Positions 1 through 5,627 of a DNA stretch of 8,818 nt are shown in pieces; position 1 is the first letter of the stretch, and every line of letters starts with the position of its first letter. The translations under genes and the position numbers were made by a program. The notes under the pieces are model-generated. The model was not told the origin of the DNA and searched no databases. It saw only the letters and a list, made by a program, of their open reading frames with translations. Origin of the DNA: an uncultured Corynebacterium sp. (lineage in GTDB: Bacteria; Actinomycetota; Actinomycetes; Mycobacteriales; Mycobacteriaceae); the NCBI GenBank assembly GCA_915275065.1, contig CAJZGD010000103.1, forward strand, positions 1 through 8,818, written 5' to 3'.

Positions 1-32
1 GGCGGCGAAAATACCAACACCTGTGACAGGCG

Positions 33-767
33 CTACAGCGGTAACTCCACCCCGGTGTATTCCTTCAGCCCATGCAGCACCTCATCCTGAAACGCCGGGT
101 CCAACGTTGCCGAGTGCGGATTTTGCACCTGTTTATGGAACCAATAACCTCCGGTCCGTGGCGTAATATCCGACTCTGGGGCGGTGGCCAACCAGGTTTG
201 GGTGCGATAGCTCAAATCTAGGTCGTCGGTGGCCGAGGGGCCGCCCATGCGGGTCGGTACCCAGCCAGGATGCACGCTATGTATCATGATTTCCGGCCAA
301 TGCCGCGCAAGCCCCATCATCAGTGCAGTCACAAACAGTTTCGAATTCGAGTAGTCAATGATACCGGTCGCAAATGCGTGCGGCAGAGCCTCCGGCGACC
401 CATTCACATGCATGACGCTGCTCACCGTCACGATCCGCTTCGGCCGCGTCATCAGCGCCGATAGCACGTAGGGGGCGACTACATTCACCGCAAAGGTTTT
501 CTGCTCGCCCGCCGAACCGGCATTATGAATCACCGCATCGAACGTGCCATATTCATTAGCGGCGGCAGCTACCGTCTCCACACCGGTGACGCTATCGAGG
601 TCGCCGAACACCACACCCCGCACCTTATCGACAATCTCGGTGACCTCACCGGTGAGCCGCTCCGGGTTGCGGGCATGAATCACCACATCGTGACCATCGT
701 CGATAAGCTCACGGGCGGTCAACAACCCCACGCCACTCGCCGCACCAGTAACAAAAACCACGGACAT
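33..767 (-). CDS. SDR-family NAD(P)-dependent oxidoreductase, 244 aa
   Basis: This is a short-chain dehydrogenase/reductase of classical size, 244 aa. It shows the Rossmann dinucleotide motif TGAASGVG (residues 7-14), NAG at 82-84, the catalytic Ser in VTVSS (116/117), the catalytic pair YSNSK (Tyr139, Lys143) and PGWVPT after it. The full catalytic set is present, so it should be an active soluble oxidoreductase. The substrate cannot be told from sequence; the look is of the broad retinol-dehydrogenase/ketoreductase-like SDR group. I chose ATG at 767 because the Rossmann strand begins immediately there and a purine-rich GAAAG lies about 10 nt upstream. An in-frame ATG at 821 would add 18 residues unlike any SDR N-terminus. 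It lies 72 bp after the metal-ATPase gene on the same strand, so it could be the last gene of that transcript or have its own promoter. No clear terminator follows in the 32 bases left in the window. Confidence 0.93.
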   Translation of the reverse strand: MSVVFVTGAASGVGLLTARELIDDGHDVVIHARNPERLTGEVTEIVDKVRGVVFGDLDSVTGVETVAAAANEYGTFDAVIHNAGSAGEQKTFAVNVVAPYVLSALMTRPKRIVTVSSVMHVNGSPEALPHAFATGIIDYSNSKLFVTALMMGLARHWPEIMIHSVHPGWVPTRMGGPSATDDLDLSYRTQTWLATAPESDITPRTGGYWFHKQVQNPHSATLDPAFQDEVLHGLKEYTGVELPL

Positions 768-807
768 AGTAATCACACTTTCATCTCTCGTTCGGGTGTG
801 GCACCCC

Positions 808-813
808 AGTGTA
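808..813 (-). promoter_or_regulatory. Possible -10 box (TACACT) for the downstream SDR gene
   Basis: The 72-bp gap between the ATPase stop and the SDR start contains TACACT on the minus strand, about 40 nt before the SDR ATG. It lies inside the 8-bp palindrome GTGTACAC (809-816), with flanking GGGTG/CACCC repeats. No convincing -35 hexamer sits 17 bp upstream. It may be a promoter with an overlapping operator, or chance. Confidence 0.25.
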
Positions 814-839
814 CACCCCATGCACCAAGCGTGTAGCTA

Positions 840-2849
840 TTATGCAGTAATAACTTGCGGGGGTGCGGCCGGGGTAGGTTCGGGGAGTGTGGTCAGCCGC
901 CGCGGCATCCGGCCGGCCCGCAACCCATTACCAATAACAATGACCTCCGCAACCTCGTGCACCAACACCACCGCAGCCAACCCCAAAACGCCAAACAACG
1001 CCAACGGGAACAACACCACAATGATCGCCAACGCCAACCCAATATTGCCGGTCATGATCCGCCGACCCCGCCGCGCATGCGCCAACGCCACCGGAATGAG
1101 CCGCACATCCGACCCGGTAAACGCCACATCCGCCGACTCGATCGCCGCATCGCTGCCGGTCACACCCATGGCAATCCCCACAGTCGCAGCCGCTAACGCC
1201 GGCGCATCATTGATACCATCCCCAATCATGGCGGTGGGGGACTTATCGACGAGCTCCGCAACGACCCGGGCCTTATCTGCAGGCAATTGCCCCGCCCACA
1301 CCCGATCCGACGGAATACCCGCCTGCGCGGCGATCGCCTGGGCGGTCACCTCCTGGTCGCCGGTGAGCATGACCGACCGCATGCCTTGATCCGCCAATGC
1401 TTGAACCGTGGCCGCGGCCTCTGGGCGCAATTCGTCCCGAATCCCCAGGACACCCGCTGGCGTCCCGTCCACCTCCACCACGACCACGCTCATGCCGGCC
1501 TGGGACATTTCCGTTACCCGGTCCGCCAATCCGCTGGCCCCATCCGTGGGAATCCACCTGGGGCTGCCCACCCGAACACGTTTTCCCTCTACCACGCCAA
1601 TGAGACCCCGACCCGGCTGCTCCTGTACCTCATGCGCCGTCAAGGTGGCATCGGTGGCGTTGTTGGTGCCGAGTTCGGCGGCCGCGGCCACGATCGCCCG
1701 CGACAACGGGTGCGACGACGCCGACTCCACCGCCGCAGCCATGGGCAGGGCATCACCTGTCACAAAGTGGGTGGCAACAACCCGTGGGTTGTTCTCGGTC
1801 AGCGTGCCCGTCTTATCAAAAGCCACCGTCTGAATCGTGCCTAACTGTTCAAATGCCACCCCGGACTTGATAACCACCCCCAATTTGCTCGCGGCCCCCA
1901 CCGCCGAAATCACCGTTACCGGCACCGCAATCGCCATCGCACACGGCGATGCCGCCACCAACACCACCAACGCCCGCTGCGTCCACGTCGCGGGATCGCC
2001 AACCAGGAACCCGAACAACACAATTAGCAGCGATGCCACCAGCACCGACGGCACCAGGGGCCGGGCAACCCGATCCGCGAACCGTGCCCGTTCTCCCTTC
2101 GCCGACTGGGCCTGCTCCACCAGGCGCACGATCTGCGTCAACGAATTATCCCGGCCATCCGATGTGGCCCGAATCCGCAGCGTGCCCGAACCATTCACCG
2201 AGCCGGCCGACACGCTACTACCAGGGGAAACCCCGACCGGGATGGATTCGCCCGTGATTGCGGATGTGTCCAACCACGACTGCCCCGCAACCACCGTGCC
2301 GTCCGTGGCCACCCGCTCCCCGGCGCCCACAATCAGCATATCCGACGCCTGTACCTCCGATGCCGGCACCGTGGTTTCCGCATCATTGCGGACCACCCGG
2401 GCGGTGTTGGGCATGAGCGACAACAGCGCCCGCAACCCCTCCTGGGCGCGGTCCATGGCCCGATCCTCCAGGGTTTCCGAAATAGAGAAGAGGAACGCCA
2501 GGGCCGCGGCCTCCCCGACGTGCCCCAATAGCACGGCTCCGATGGCGGCAATGGTCATGAGCAAGCCCACCCCCATCCGTGCACGCCCCTTGCCGGCCAC
2601 GAGCTGCCGGAGGGAGCCGGGAATGAACGTCCACCCGCCAGCAATGAGCGCCACCCAGTAGCAAACGAGGGCGGCGGTGGGAGAGACCGTGTGGTCTAGG
2701 ACGAAGCCCGTAATGCAGAACACGCCGGCGGTGATGGGGAACATGAGTTCGGTGTCTTTCCACCAGGGTCCGCGCTCTTCCGGCTCGTCGAACAGGGGCT
2801 TGGGGGTGCCGCAGGAGCAGCCGCATGCGCTGATTTCTTCACCACTCAT
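840..2849 (-). CDS. Heavy-metal translocating P1B-type ATPase (CtpG/CadA-like efflux pump)
   Basis: This is a 669-aa inner-membrane cation pump that exports metal at the cost of ATP. The P-type landmarks are in order: TGES actuator loop (199-202), SPC in the metal-binding membrane helix (301-303), phosphorylation motif DKTGT with Asp345, SSHP with the P1B-specific His380-Pro381, TGD (496-498), GDGIND hinge (543-548) and HE at 631-632 in the penultimate membrane segment. There is no N-terminal HMA domain. Instead the start carries CxCxC (Cys9, Cys11, Cys13). SPC rather than CPC, plus the HE pair, places it nearer the P1B-4/CtpG-like group than classic ZntA. The ATG at 2849 is preceded by AAAGGGGAAAGC and overlaps the cmtR stop as ATGA, so translation is probably coupled. 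With a CmtR-type sensor as partner, Cd/Pb (perhaps Zn or Co) are the likely substrates; this is inferred from context. Confidence 0.95.
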   Translation of the reverse strand: MSGEEISACGCSCGTPKPLFDEPEERGPWWKDTELMFPITAGVFCITGFVLDHTVSPTAALVCYWVALIAGGWTFIPGSLRQLVAGKGRARMGVGLLMTIAAIGAVLLGHVGEAAALAFLFSISETLEDRAMDRAQEGLRALLSLMPNTARVVRNDAETTVPASEVQASDMLIVGAGERVATDGTVVAGQSWLDTSAITGESIPVGVSPGSSVSAGSVNGSGTLRIRATSDGRDNSLTQIVRLVEQAQSAKGERARFADRVARPLVPSVLVASLLIVLFGFLVGDPATWTQRALVVLVAASPCAMAIAVPVTVISAVGAASKLGVVIKSGVAFEQLGTIQTVAFDKTGTLTENNPRVVATHFVTGDALPMAAAVESASSHPLSRAIVAAAAELGTNNATDATLTAHEVQEQPGRGLIGVVEGKRVRVGSPRWIPTDGASGLADRVTEMSQAGMSVVVVEVDGTPAGVLGIRDELRPEAAATVQALADQGMRSVMLTGDQEVTAQAIAAQAGIPSDRVWAGQLPADKARVVAELVDKSPTAMIGDGINDAPALAAATVGIAMGVTGSDAAIESADVAFTGSDVRLIPVALAHARRGRRIMTGNIGLALAIIVVLFPLALFGVLGLAAVVLVHEVAEVIVIGNGLRAGRMPRRLTTLPEPTPAAPPQVITA

Positions 2850-3196
2850 GCTTTCCCCTTTGCCGGTGCGGGGGCGCAGCAGTCGTCGACGCATGGCTGC
2901 GATTCGTCTACCATCAGCACCGCATCCATGAGCGATTCTAATGCCCGCGTGATGTGCGGGTCCGCAATTTCGTAGCGGGTCCGCCGGCCCTCCGGGATGG
3001 CGACCACGATTCCGCAGCCCCGCAGGCAGGCCAAATGGTTAGAAACATTTGTTCGAGTGAGCTCTAGGTCCCGGGCCAGTTGGGCCGGGTATCCGTGTTT
3101 CTCTAGGAGTGATAAGAGAATGCGTGATCGAGTGCCGTCCGCCATGGCCCGCCCCAGGCGATTCATGACGTCCAGCCGAGAAGCAATAGTCAGCAT
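2846..3196 (-). CDS. cmtR: CmtR-type ArsR/SmtB metal sensor repressor
   Basis: This 116-aa winged-helix repressor is of the ArsR/SmtB family. The recognition-helix region TRTNVSNHLACLRGCG (47-62) and the tail ESQPCV closely match M. tuberculosis CmtR. The Cys residues fall at 57, 61 and 102, the same numbers as the three Cd/Pb ligands of CmtR. Two further cysteines (106, 107) follow in the tail. Such proteins are dimers that bind the operator when metal-free and leave it on binding Cd(II) or Pb(II). ATG at 3196 was chosen because it gives this exact register and sits 6 nt after a TATAGT -10 box with no Shine-Dalgarno, as for a leaderless mRNA. An upstream in-frame ATG at 3316 would add 40 Arg/Ser/Gly-rich residues across the promoter. 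The stop overlaps the ATPase start by 4 nt. Repression of its own operon is the expected role. Confidence 0.94.
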   Translation of the reverse strand: MLTIASRLDVMNRLGRAMADGTRSRILLSLLEKHGYPAQLARDLELTRTNVSNHLACLRGCGIVVAIPEGRRTRYEIADPHITRALESLMDAVLMVDESQPCVDDCCAPAPAKGKA

Positions 3197-3207
3197 ATGG
3201 TGACTAT
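3186..3207. promoter_or_regulatory. Probable CmtR operator: 22-bp near-perfect palindrome
   Basis: Half-sites ATAGTCA (3186-3192) and TGACTAT (3201-3207) flank GCATATGG. Ten of eleven base pairs are symmetric about 3196/3197; the only mismatch is G3193 against G3200. The site covers the last five bases of the cmtR -10 box and the cmtR start codon, an ideal place for repression. A further TGCTGAC at 3216-3222 is an inverted copy of GTCAGCA at 3189-3195 and may help form a second binding site. Assignment to CmtR is inferred from position. Confidence 0.7.
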
Positions 3208-3208
3208 A
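3203..3208 (-). promoter_or_regulatory. cmtR -10 box (TATAGT), leaderless promoter
   Basis: TATAGT on the minus strand ends exactly 6 nt before the A of the cmtR ATG (3196), so transcription would start at or next to the start codon. There is no Shine-Dalgarno upstream. The -35 region at 17-bp spacing (3226-3231, ACCACA) is weak, as expected for a regulated actinobacterial promoter. Confidence 0.65.
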
Positions 3209-3319
3209 CACTGTCTGCTGACAAATGTGGTAGGGCGGTGACGATTGCTCTCTGCCGGTACCGTCCTTGCCCGAGCCCTGCCGTCTCCGTGACCTTTGCC
3301 TTGGCCTGTGGCACAAACC

Positions 3320-3568
3320 TTAGTGGGGCGGGAGCGCCTGCATGATTCCGATGGCGGTGAGCAGAATAAGCGGTGTGGCATCCCGGCAGGTATCGGCGGA
3401 GAATCCCTCGGCAGCCTTGTCGGTGATGAAATGCAGTGCTTCGCGGATGCCACCGGATTCCTTCACTACCTGCGCCTGGTGCGCAATGCCTGTTTCGCCA
3501 TGCTCCTCCAGAAAATTCACCAGCTGATTGAATCGTTCCGCAGCGACTTCTGGCCGGGCATGGTACAT
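3320..3568 (-). CDS. Small stand-alone helical-domain protein, paralogous to the C-terminus of the 4584-5210 product
   Basis: This is an 82-aa protein of unknown function. Residues 12-56 align without gaps to residues 140-183 of the 208-aa protein encoded 1 kb upstream, with about half of roughly 44 positions identical. Shared blocks are FL..(H/N)GET.IA, KESGGI, F(I)(T/S)DK and GF. It is predicted mainly alpha-helical, with no signal peptide and a hydrophobic C-terminal stretch (ATPLILLTAIGIMQAL). The only start is ATG at 3568; AAGGAGATATACC lies upstream with a longish 13-nt spacer. It follows the CPBP protease gene by 62 nt on the same strand and could be co-transcribed. It may be a free adaptor or competitor domain, or the surviving 3' end of a second full-length copy. 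The ATG plus Shine-Dalgarno favour an expressed gene, but this is not certain. Confidence 0.65.
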   Translation of the reverse strand: MYHARPEVAAERFNQLVNFLEEHGETGIAHQAQVVKESGGIREALHFITDKAAEGFSADTCRDATPLILLTAIGIMQALPPH

Positions 3569-3630
3569 GATGCTGGTATATCTCCTTGCGTAACCAGGGT
3601 CCTTATCTCTGCCTTGGTTGTTTTAGCAGC

Positions 3631-4380
3631 TCACAGCGCCGCGAATCCGGTTGCTAGCGTTGGCCCCACTCCAAAAATCAGGTTGACAATCCAGTGTGCA
3701 ATGACCATGGGCGCCAGACGCCTTTGCTTATGCACAATGATGCCGGCGGTAATACCCCAGGCAAAGAACGCGAATCCGTAGACCACCATGCCCCGCACGT
3801 CGAGAGCAAACATGGTGTGCTGCAACCCAAACAGCAGCCCCTGAACAAGAATGGCAACCACAGCGCCATAGCGGTGCGTGAGACCGGTTTGCAGCCAACC
3901 GCGATAAATGATTTCTTCAATCGGCGCATTAGCGAGAAATATAATTGTGCTCAGTATGCTTATTGTTGCGATCGCCCCGCCGGGCAGTTGCGGGCTTGAT
4001 TTGCTAAAAATCTGCTCAAAATGGTTGAACATGTCGGCACCAAACATGAGGTACATTGCCCCCATCAAGGTGATAATCAATGGGATATATGTGACAACCA
4101 GCCAAAGCAGCCCCCACGCAATATCTTTTCCTATCCGATGCCTCTCAAAACCAAGATAAGCCCAGAACGAGACGTTGTATTGGTGAAACGTGCGCCAAAT
4201 AACGATGCCGCAGATAATAGTGACAAACGGAAAATAGATGGTGTCGGTCGGCGGAAAATCCCTGCTAATACCGGTCATCCTAAGAATGCCGTAGGTCACA
4301 GCCGCCAGCGCCGCCATAACCACCAGCCGGATGAGCGCCAGAAAGAATGGCTTGGCCTGTTGTCTAGCAAATATATCCAT
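3631..4380 (-). CDS. CPBP (CAAX/Abi-type) intramembrane metalloprotease, 249 aa
   Basis: This is a polytopic membrane protein with hydrophobic segments near residues 11-33, 48-62, 86-113, 136-151, 174-187, 197-216 and 224-240. The CPBP (Abi, type II CAAX prenyl endopeptidase) motifs are complete: EExxxR in NAPIEEIIYRG (Glu155, Glu156, Arg160), FxxxH in FGLQH (Phe184, His188), and HxxxN in HWIVN (His229, Asn233). These form the intramembrane catalytic/metal centre in the family. Bacterial members act in bacteriocin maturation or self-immunity and in other membrane proteolysis; this one has no bacteriocin-like neighbour that I can see. I chose ATG at 4380 because GGAGG (4386-4390) lies 5 nt before it; ATGs at 4383 and 4392 are in frame and possible. 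The gene sits between two genes sharing a helical domain, so its target may be one of these, but that is inference. Confidence 0.88.
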   Translation of the reverse strand: MDIFARQQAKPFFLALIRLVVMAALAAVTYGILRMTGISRDFPPTDTIYFPFVTIICGIVIWRTFHQYNVSFWAYLGFERHRIGKDIAWGLLWLVVTYIPLIITLMGAMYLMFGADMFNHFEQIFSKSSPQLPGGAIATISILSTIIFLANAPIEEIIYRGWLQTGLTHRYGAVVAILVQGLLFGLQHTMFALDVRGMVVYGFAFFAWGITAGIIVHKQRRLAPMVIAHWIVNLIFGVGPTLATGFAAL

Positions 4381-4561
4381 CATAACCTCCATGAGTGTTA
4401 ACCTGCGGTGATTTCCAGTGTAGAGGTAATGCGGCATTGCCGAGCTTTACGACGGTTTCCCTAAAGCGTTCAGCCTTGATATACGGCAAGAATTCGGCCA
4501 CAATGGGGGTAATCGTTCGGTCCGCCTCAACCTTTATGGTTGGGAGTGGGCCGGATCTCTT
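4364..4561 (-). pseudogene. Possible degraded or unrecognised small coding remnant
   Basis: Between the 208-aa protein gene and the protease gene, one minus-strand frame stays open for 65 codons from just after TGA (4564-4562) to TAG (4366-4364). It has no ATG; only GTG or TTG starts lie inside. The translation includes KVEADRTITPIVAEFLPYIK, followed by AERFRETVVKLGNAALPLHW, amphipathic and protein-like rather than random. Its end overlaps the start of the protease gene in another frame. I recognise no family. It could be the 3' remnant of a lost gene, a small protein starting at GTG, or chance. Confidence 0.3.
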
Positions 4562-4583
4562 TCAAAGGGGGGTGGGCTTCAAT

Positions 4584-5210
4584 CTATTGTGCTAGTGCTG
4601 CGGTGATTGCTGGAAGGACCGCCATAACTTGTTGAGCGCCATCTTGACTGAGTTTTGTTAAAAAGCCACCGAAAATCTTATCAGAGATGAACTTCGCGGC
4701 TTTGTGAATGCCGCCGGATTCCTTTTCTGCCTTTGCTTCGTTTGCAATCTGTGTTTCGCCATTTTGTTTGAGAAACTCGATTAGCTTATCAAGCAGATCT
4801 TCTGCGGTTTCCGTATGATTATTCTGTATCTGAGTATTGTTGTCTCCTTGTGCGAACTGGTTTACATTTCCATTGATTGTGGTGTTAATGGTGTGGCCTT
4901 GGGGCCGAACAGCGAGGCGATTTGCCTCTTGCACGTTAGGTCCAAAAACAACAGTATCTTCACCTTTTGGAGTGATTGATGAAATTATAAAACTATTTTG
5001 CAATGGTGCATATCCCTTCACAAGTTGATGGTCATAAAGATGTTCCACTGCCGCATAAACTTGTTTTTCCGTCACAGAAAAACCATCGTTGTGTTTGTTG
5101 AGGCGTTCGGTTAGTGTTTCAATACTATGCCTTATGCTTTTGCCCTGCTCTTTTTGCTGGTACAGATACCGAAGAATTAAATCGGCTAACTCAAGTTTAT
5201 TTTTAATCAT
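4584..5210 (-). CDS. Winged-helix protein with Asn/Gly/Gln motif and C-terminal helical domain, 208 aa
   Basis: I recognise no named family, but three parts are visible. Residues 1-88 look like a winged helix: helices around LADLILRYLYQQ and SVTEKQVYAAVEHLYDHQLV, then a strand turn ending ITPKGEDTVV. Residues 105-131 are Asn/Gly/Gln/Thr-rich (core GNVNQFAQGDNNTQIQ), resembling the beta-arch, RHIM-like amyloid-signalling motifs placed between domains in some bacterial defence proteins. Residues 135-208 are helical and are repeated in the separate 82-aa protein at 3320-3568. The gene is AT-rich against its flanks: 4981-5040 has 19 G+C in 60. I chose ATG at 5210, which follows TACAAT by 5 nt (leaderless). 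ATG at 5240, with AAAGG close before it, would add 10 residues; ATG at 5291 would run into the tRNA terminator. Role unknown: possibly a regulator or adaptor of the neighbouring CPBP protease. Confidence 0.75.
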   Translation of the reverse strand: MIKNKLELADLILRYLYQQKEQGKSIRHSIETLTERLNKHNDGFSVTEKQVYAAVEHLYDHQLVKGYAPLQNSFIISSITPKGEDTVVFGPNVQEANRLAVRPQGHTINTTINGNVNQFAQGDNNTQIQNNHTETAEDLLDKLIEFLKQNGETQIANEAKAEKESGGIHKAAKFISDKIFGGFLTKLSQDGAQQVMAVLPAITAALAQ

Positions 5211-5215
5211 ACTAT

Positions 5216-5221
5216 ATTGTA
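5216..5221 (-). promoter_or_regulatory. Probable -10 box (TACAAT) of the winged-helix gene
   Basis: TACAAT on the minus strand lies 5 nt before ATG 5210, within an AT-rich GTATACAATATAGT context containing a short ATAC/GTAT inverted repeat. No good -35 is seen at 17-18 bp. This fits a leaderless transcript starting at the ATG. The repeat might be an autoregulatory site, which is speculative. Confidence 0.4.
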
Positions 5222-5271
5222 TACCACAAATTTGGGCCATCGAACCTTTGGATCCCCGTCGCAAAGCGGGC

Positions 5272-5302
5272 AAAAGAAAAAGGTGAGGCATAAAACCTCA
5301 CC
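5272..5302 (-). terminator. Intrinsic terminator of the upstream-placed tRNA-His (5309-5382)
   Basis: On the minus strand GGTGAGG and CCTCACC form a perfect 7-bp stem (5296-5302 with 5282-5288) around a 7-nt loop. A run TTTTTCTTTT follows directly. It begins 7 nt after the tRNA 3' end, so it should end this tRNA transcript and insulate the winged-helix gene. Confidence 0.85.
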
Positions 5303-5308
5303 GTTAGG

Positions 5309-5382
5309 GGTGGCTGACGGGGCTCGAACCCGCGACACCCAGGATCACAACCTGGTGCTCTACCAGCTGAACTACAGCCACC
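5309..5382 (-). tRNA. tRNA-His (GTG), copy 1
   Basis: The cloverleaf is complete. Acceptor stem GTGGCTG/CAGCCAC has the histidine-specific extra G(-1) (complement of 5382) opposite C73. D arm is GTTC...GAGC; anticodon stem CCAGG/CCTGG closes loop TTGTGAT with anticodon GTG; T arm is GCGGG-TTCGAGC-CCCGT. The 3' CCA is not encoded (CCC follows). The anticodon arm is identical to that of copy 2, 190 bp away, but the acceptor stem and D loop differ, so the two are separate isodecoders rather than a fresh duplication. It has its own promoter (5409-5437) and terminator (5272-5302). Confidence 0.97.
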
Positions 5383-5384
5383 AT

Positions 5385-5402
5385 CACTGCCTTCAAGCAG
5401 TG
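5385..5402 (-). other. Hairpin in the 5' leader of tRNA-His copy 1
   Basis: CACTGC (5385-5390) and GCAGTG (5397-5402) are perfectly complementary around a 6-nt loop. The hairpin lies 2 nt from the mature 5' end, between the predicted transcription start and G(-1). It may guide 5' processing by RNase P or fold the precursor. Function is inferred. Confidence 0.5.
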
Positions 5403-5408
5403 AGAACA

Positions 5409-5437
5409 ATGCTAACCCAAAAACCCAGAATTGTAAA
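5409..5437 (-). promoter_or_regulatory. Promoter of tRNA-His copy 1
   Basis: On the minus strand TTTACA (5437-5432) and TAGCAT (5414-5409) are separated by exactly 17 bp. Transcription should start near 5402, about 20 nt before the tRNA. The same -35 hexamer and spacing occur before copy 2. Confidence 0.7.
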
Positions 5438-5463
5438 AACCGCTGGTAGTATGGGGTGTGTGC

Positions 5464-5492
5464 AAGAAAAACGGGCGCAACATGCCGCGCCC
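5464..5492 (-). terminator. Intrinsic terminator of tRNA-His copy 2
   Basis: GGGCGC (minus strand, 5492-5487) pairs with GCGCCC (5478-5473) around an 8-nt loop, followed by GTTTTTCTT. It starts 6 nt past the tRNA 3' end. Confidence 0.8.
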
Positions 5493-5497
5493 ATCAG

Positions 5498-5571
5498 GGT
5501 GACTAGCGGGAATCGAACCCGCGACCCCCAGGATCACAACCTGGTGCTCTACCTATTGAGCTATAATCACC
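5498..5571 (-). tRNA. tRNA-His (GTG), copy 2
   Basis: Acceptor stem is GTGATTA/TAGTCAC (one G-T pair), with G(-1) at 5571 opposite C73. D arm is GCTC...GAGC; anticodon stem CCAGG/CCTGG holds loop TTGTGAT (anticodon GTG); T arm is GCGGG-TTCGATT-CCCGC. CCA is not encoded (CCT follows). It lies directly downstream of orn on the same strand, with its promoter overlapping the last codons of orn. A 41-nt block (5513-5553) matches copy 1 (5324-5364) at all but one position. Confidence 0.97.
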
Positions 5572-5598
5572 ATTCCCGCCATGTCGGTGGAACACTTC

Positions 5599-5627
5599 AG
5601 GATATCACACGGAATTATGGTTGTAAA
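5599..5627 (-). promoter_or_regulatory. Promoter of tRNA-His copy 2
   Basis: TTTACA (minus strand, 5627-5622), a 17-bp spacer and TATCCT (5604-5599) lie across the 3' end of orn, about 28 nt before the tRNA. Hexamer and spacing match the copy 1 promoter, supporting independent transcription of each tRNA. Confidence 0.7.

Noticed and set aside
1837..2661. Long plus-strand open frame (274 codons) antisense to the metal ATPase, and several similar ones between 796 and 2661
   Set aside because: Composition is Ala/Thr/Pro/Asn-rich as expected from reading GC-rich codons in reverse; the minus strand carries an unbroken P-type ATPase with all motifs.
3197..3316. N-terminal extension of the ArsR regulator to ATG 3316
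   Set aside because: It would translate through the promoter and operator, adds an Arg/Ser/Gly-rich tail and breaks the exact Cys57/61/102 register of CmtR.
4395..4595. Plus-strand 66-codon open frame between the protease and winged-helix genes
   Set aside because: No ribosome binding site and no recognisable composition; the opposite strand gives a more protein-like reading, reported as a possible remnant.
5324..5553. 41-nt direct repeat 189 bp apart, considered as att sites or a CRISPR-like repeat
   Set aside because: Both copies lie inside the two tRNA-His genes and reflect shared tRNA sequence; there is no integrase and no third copy.
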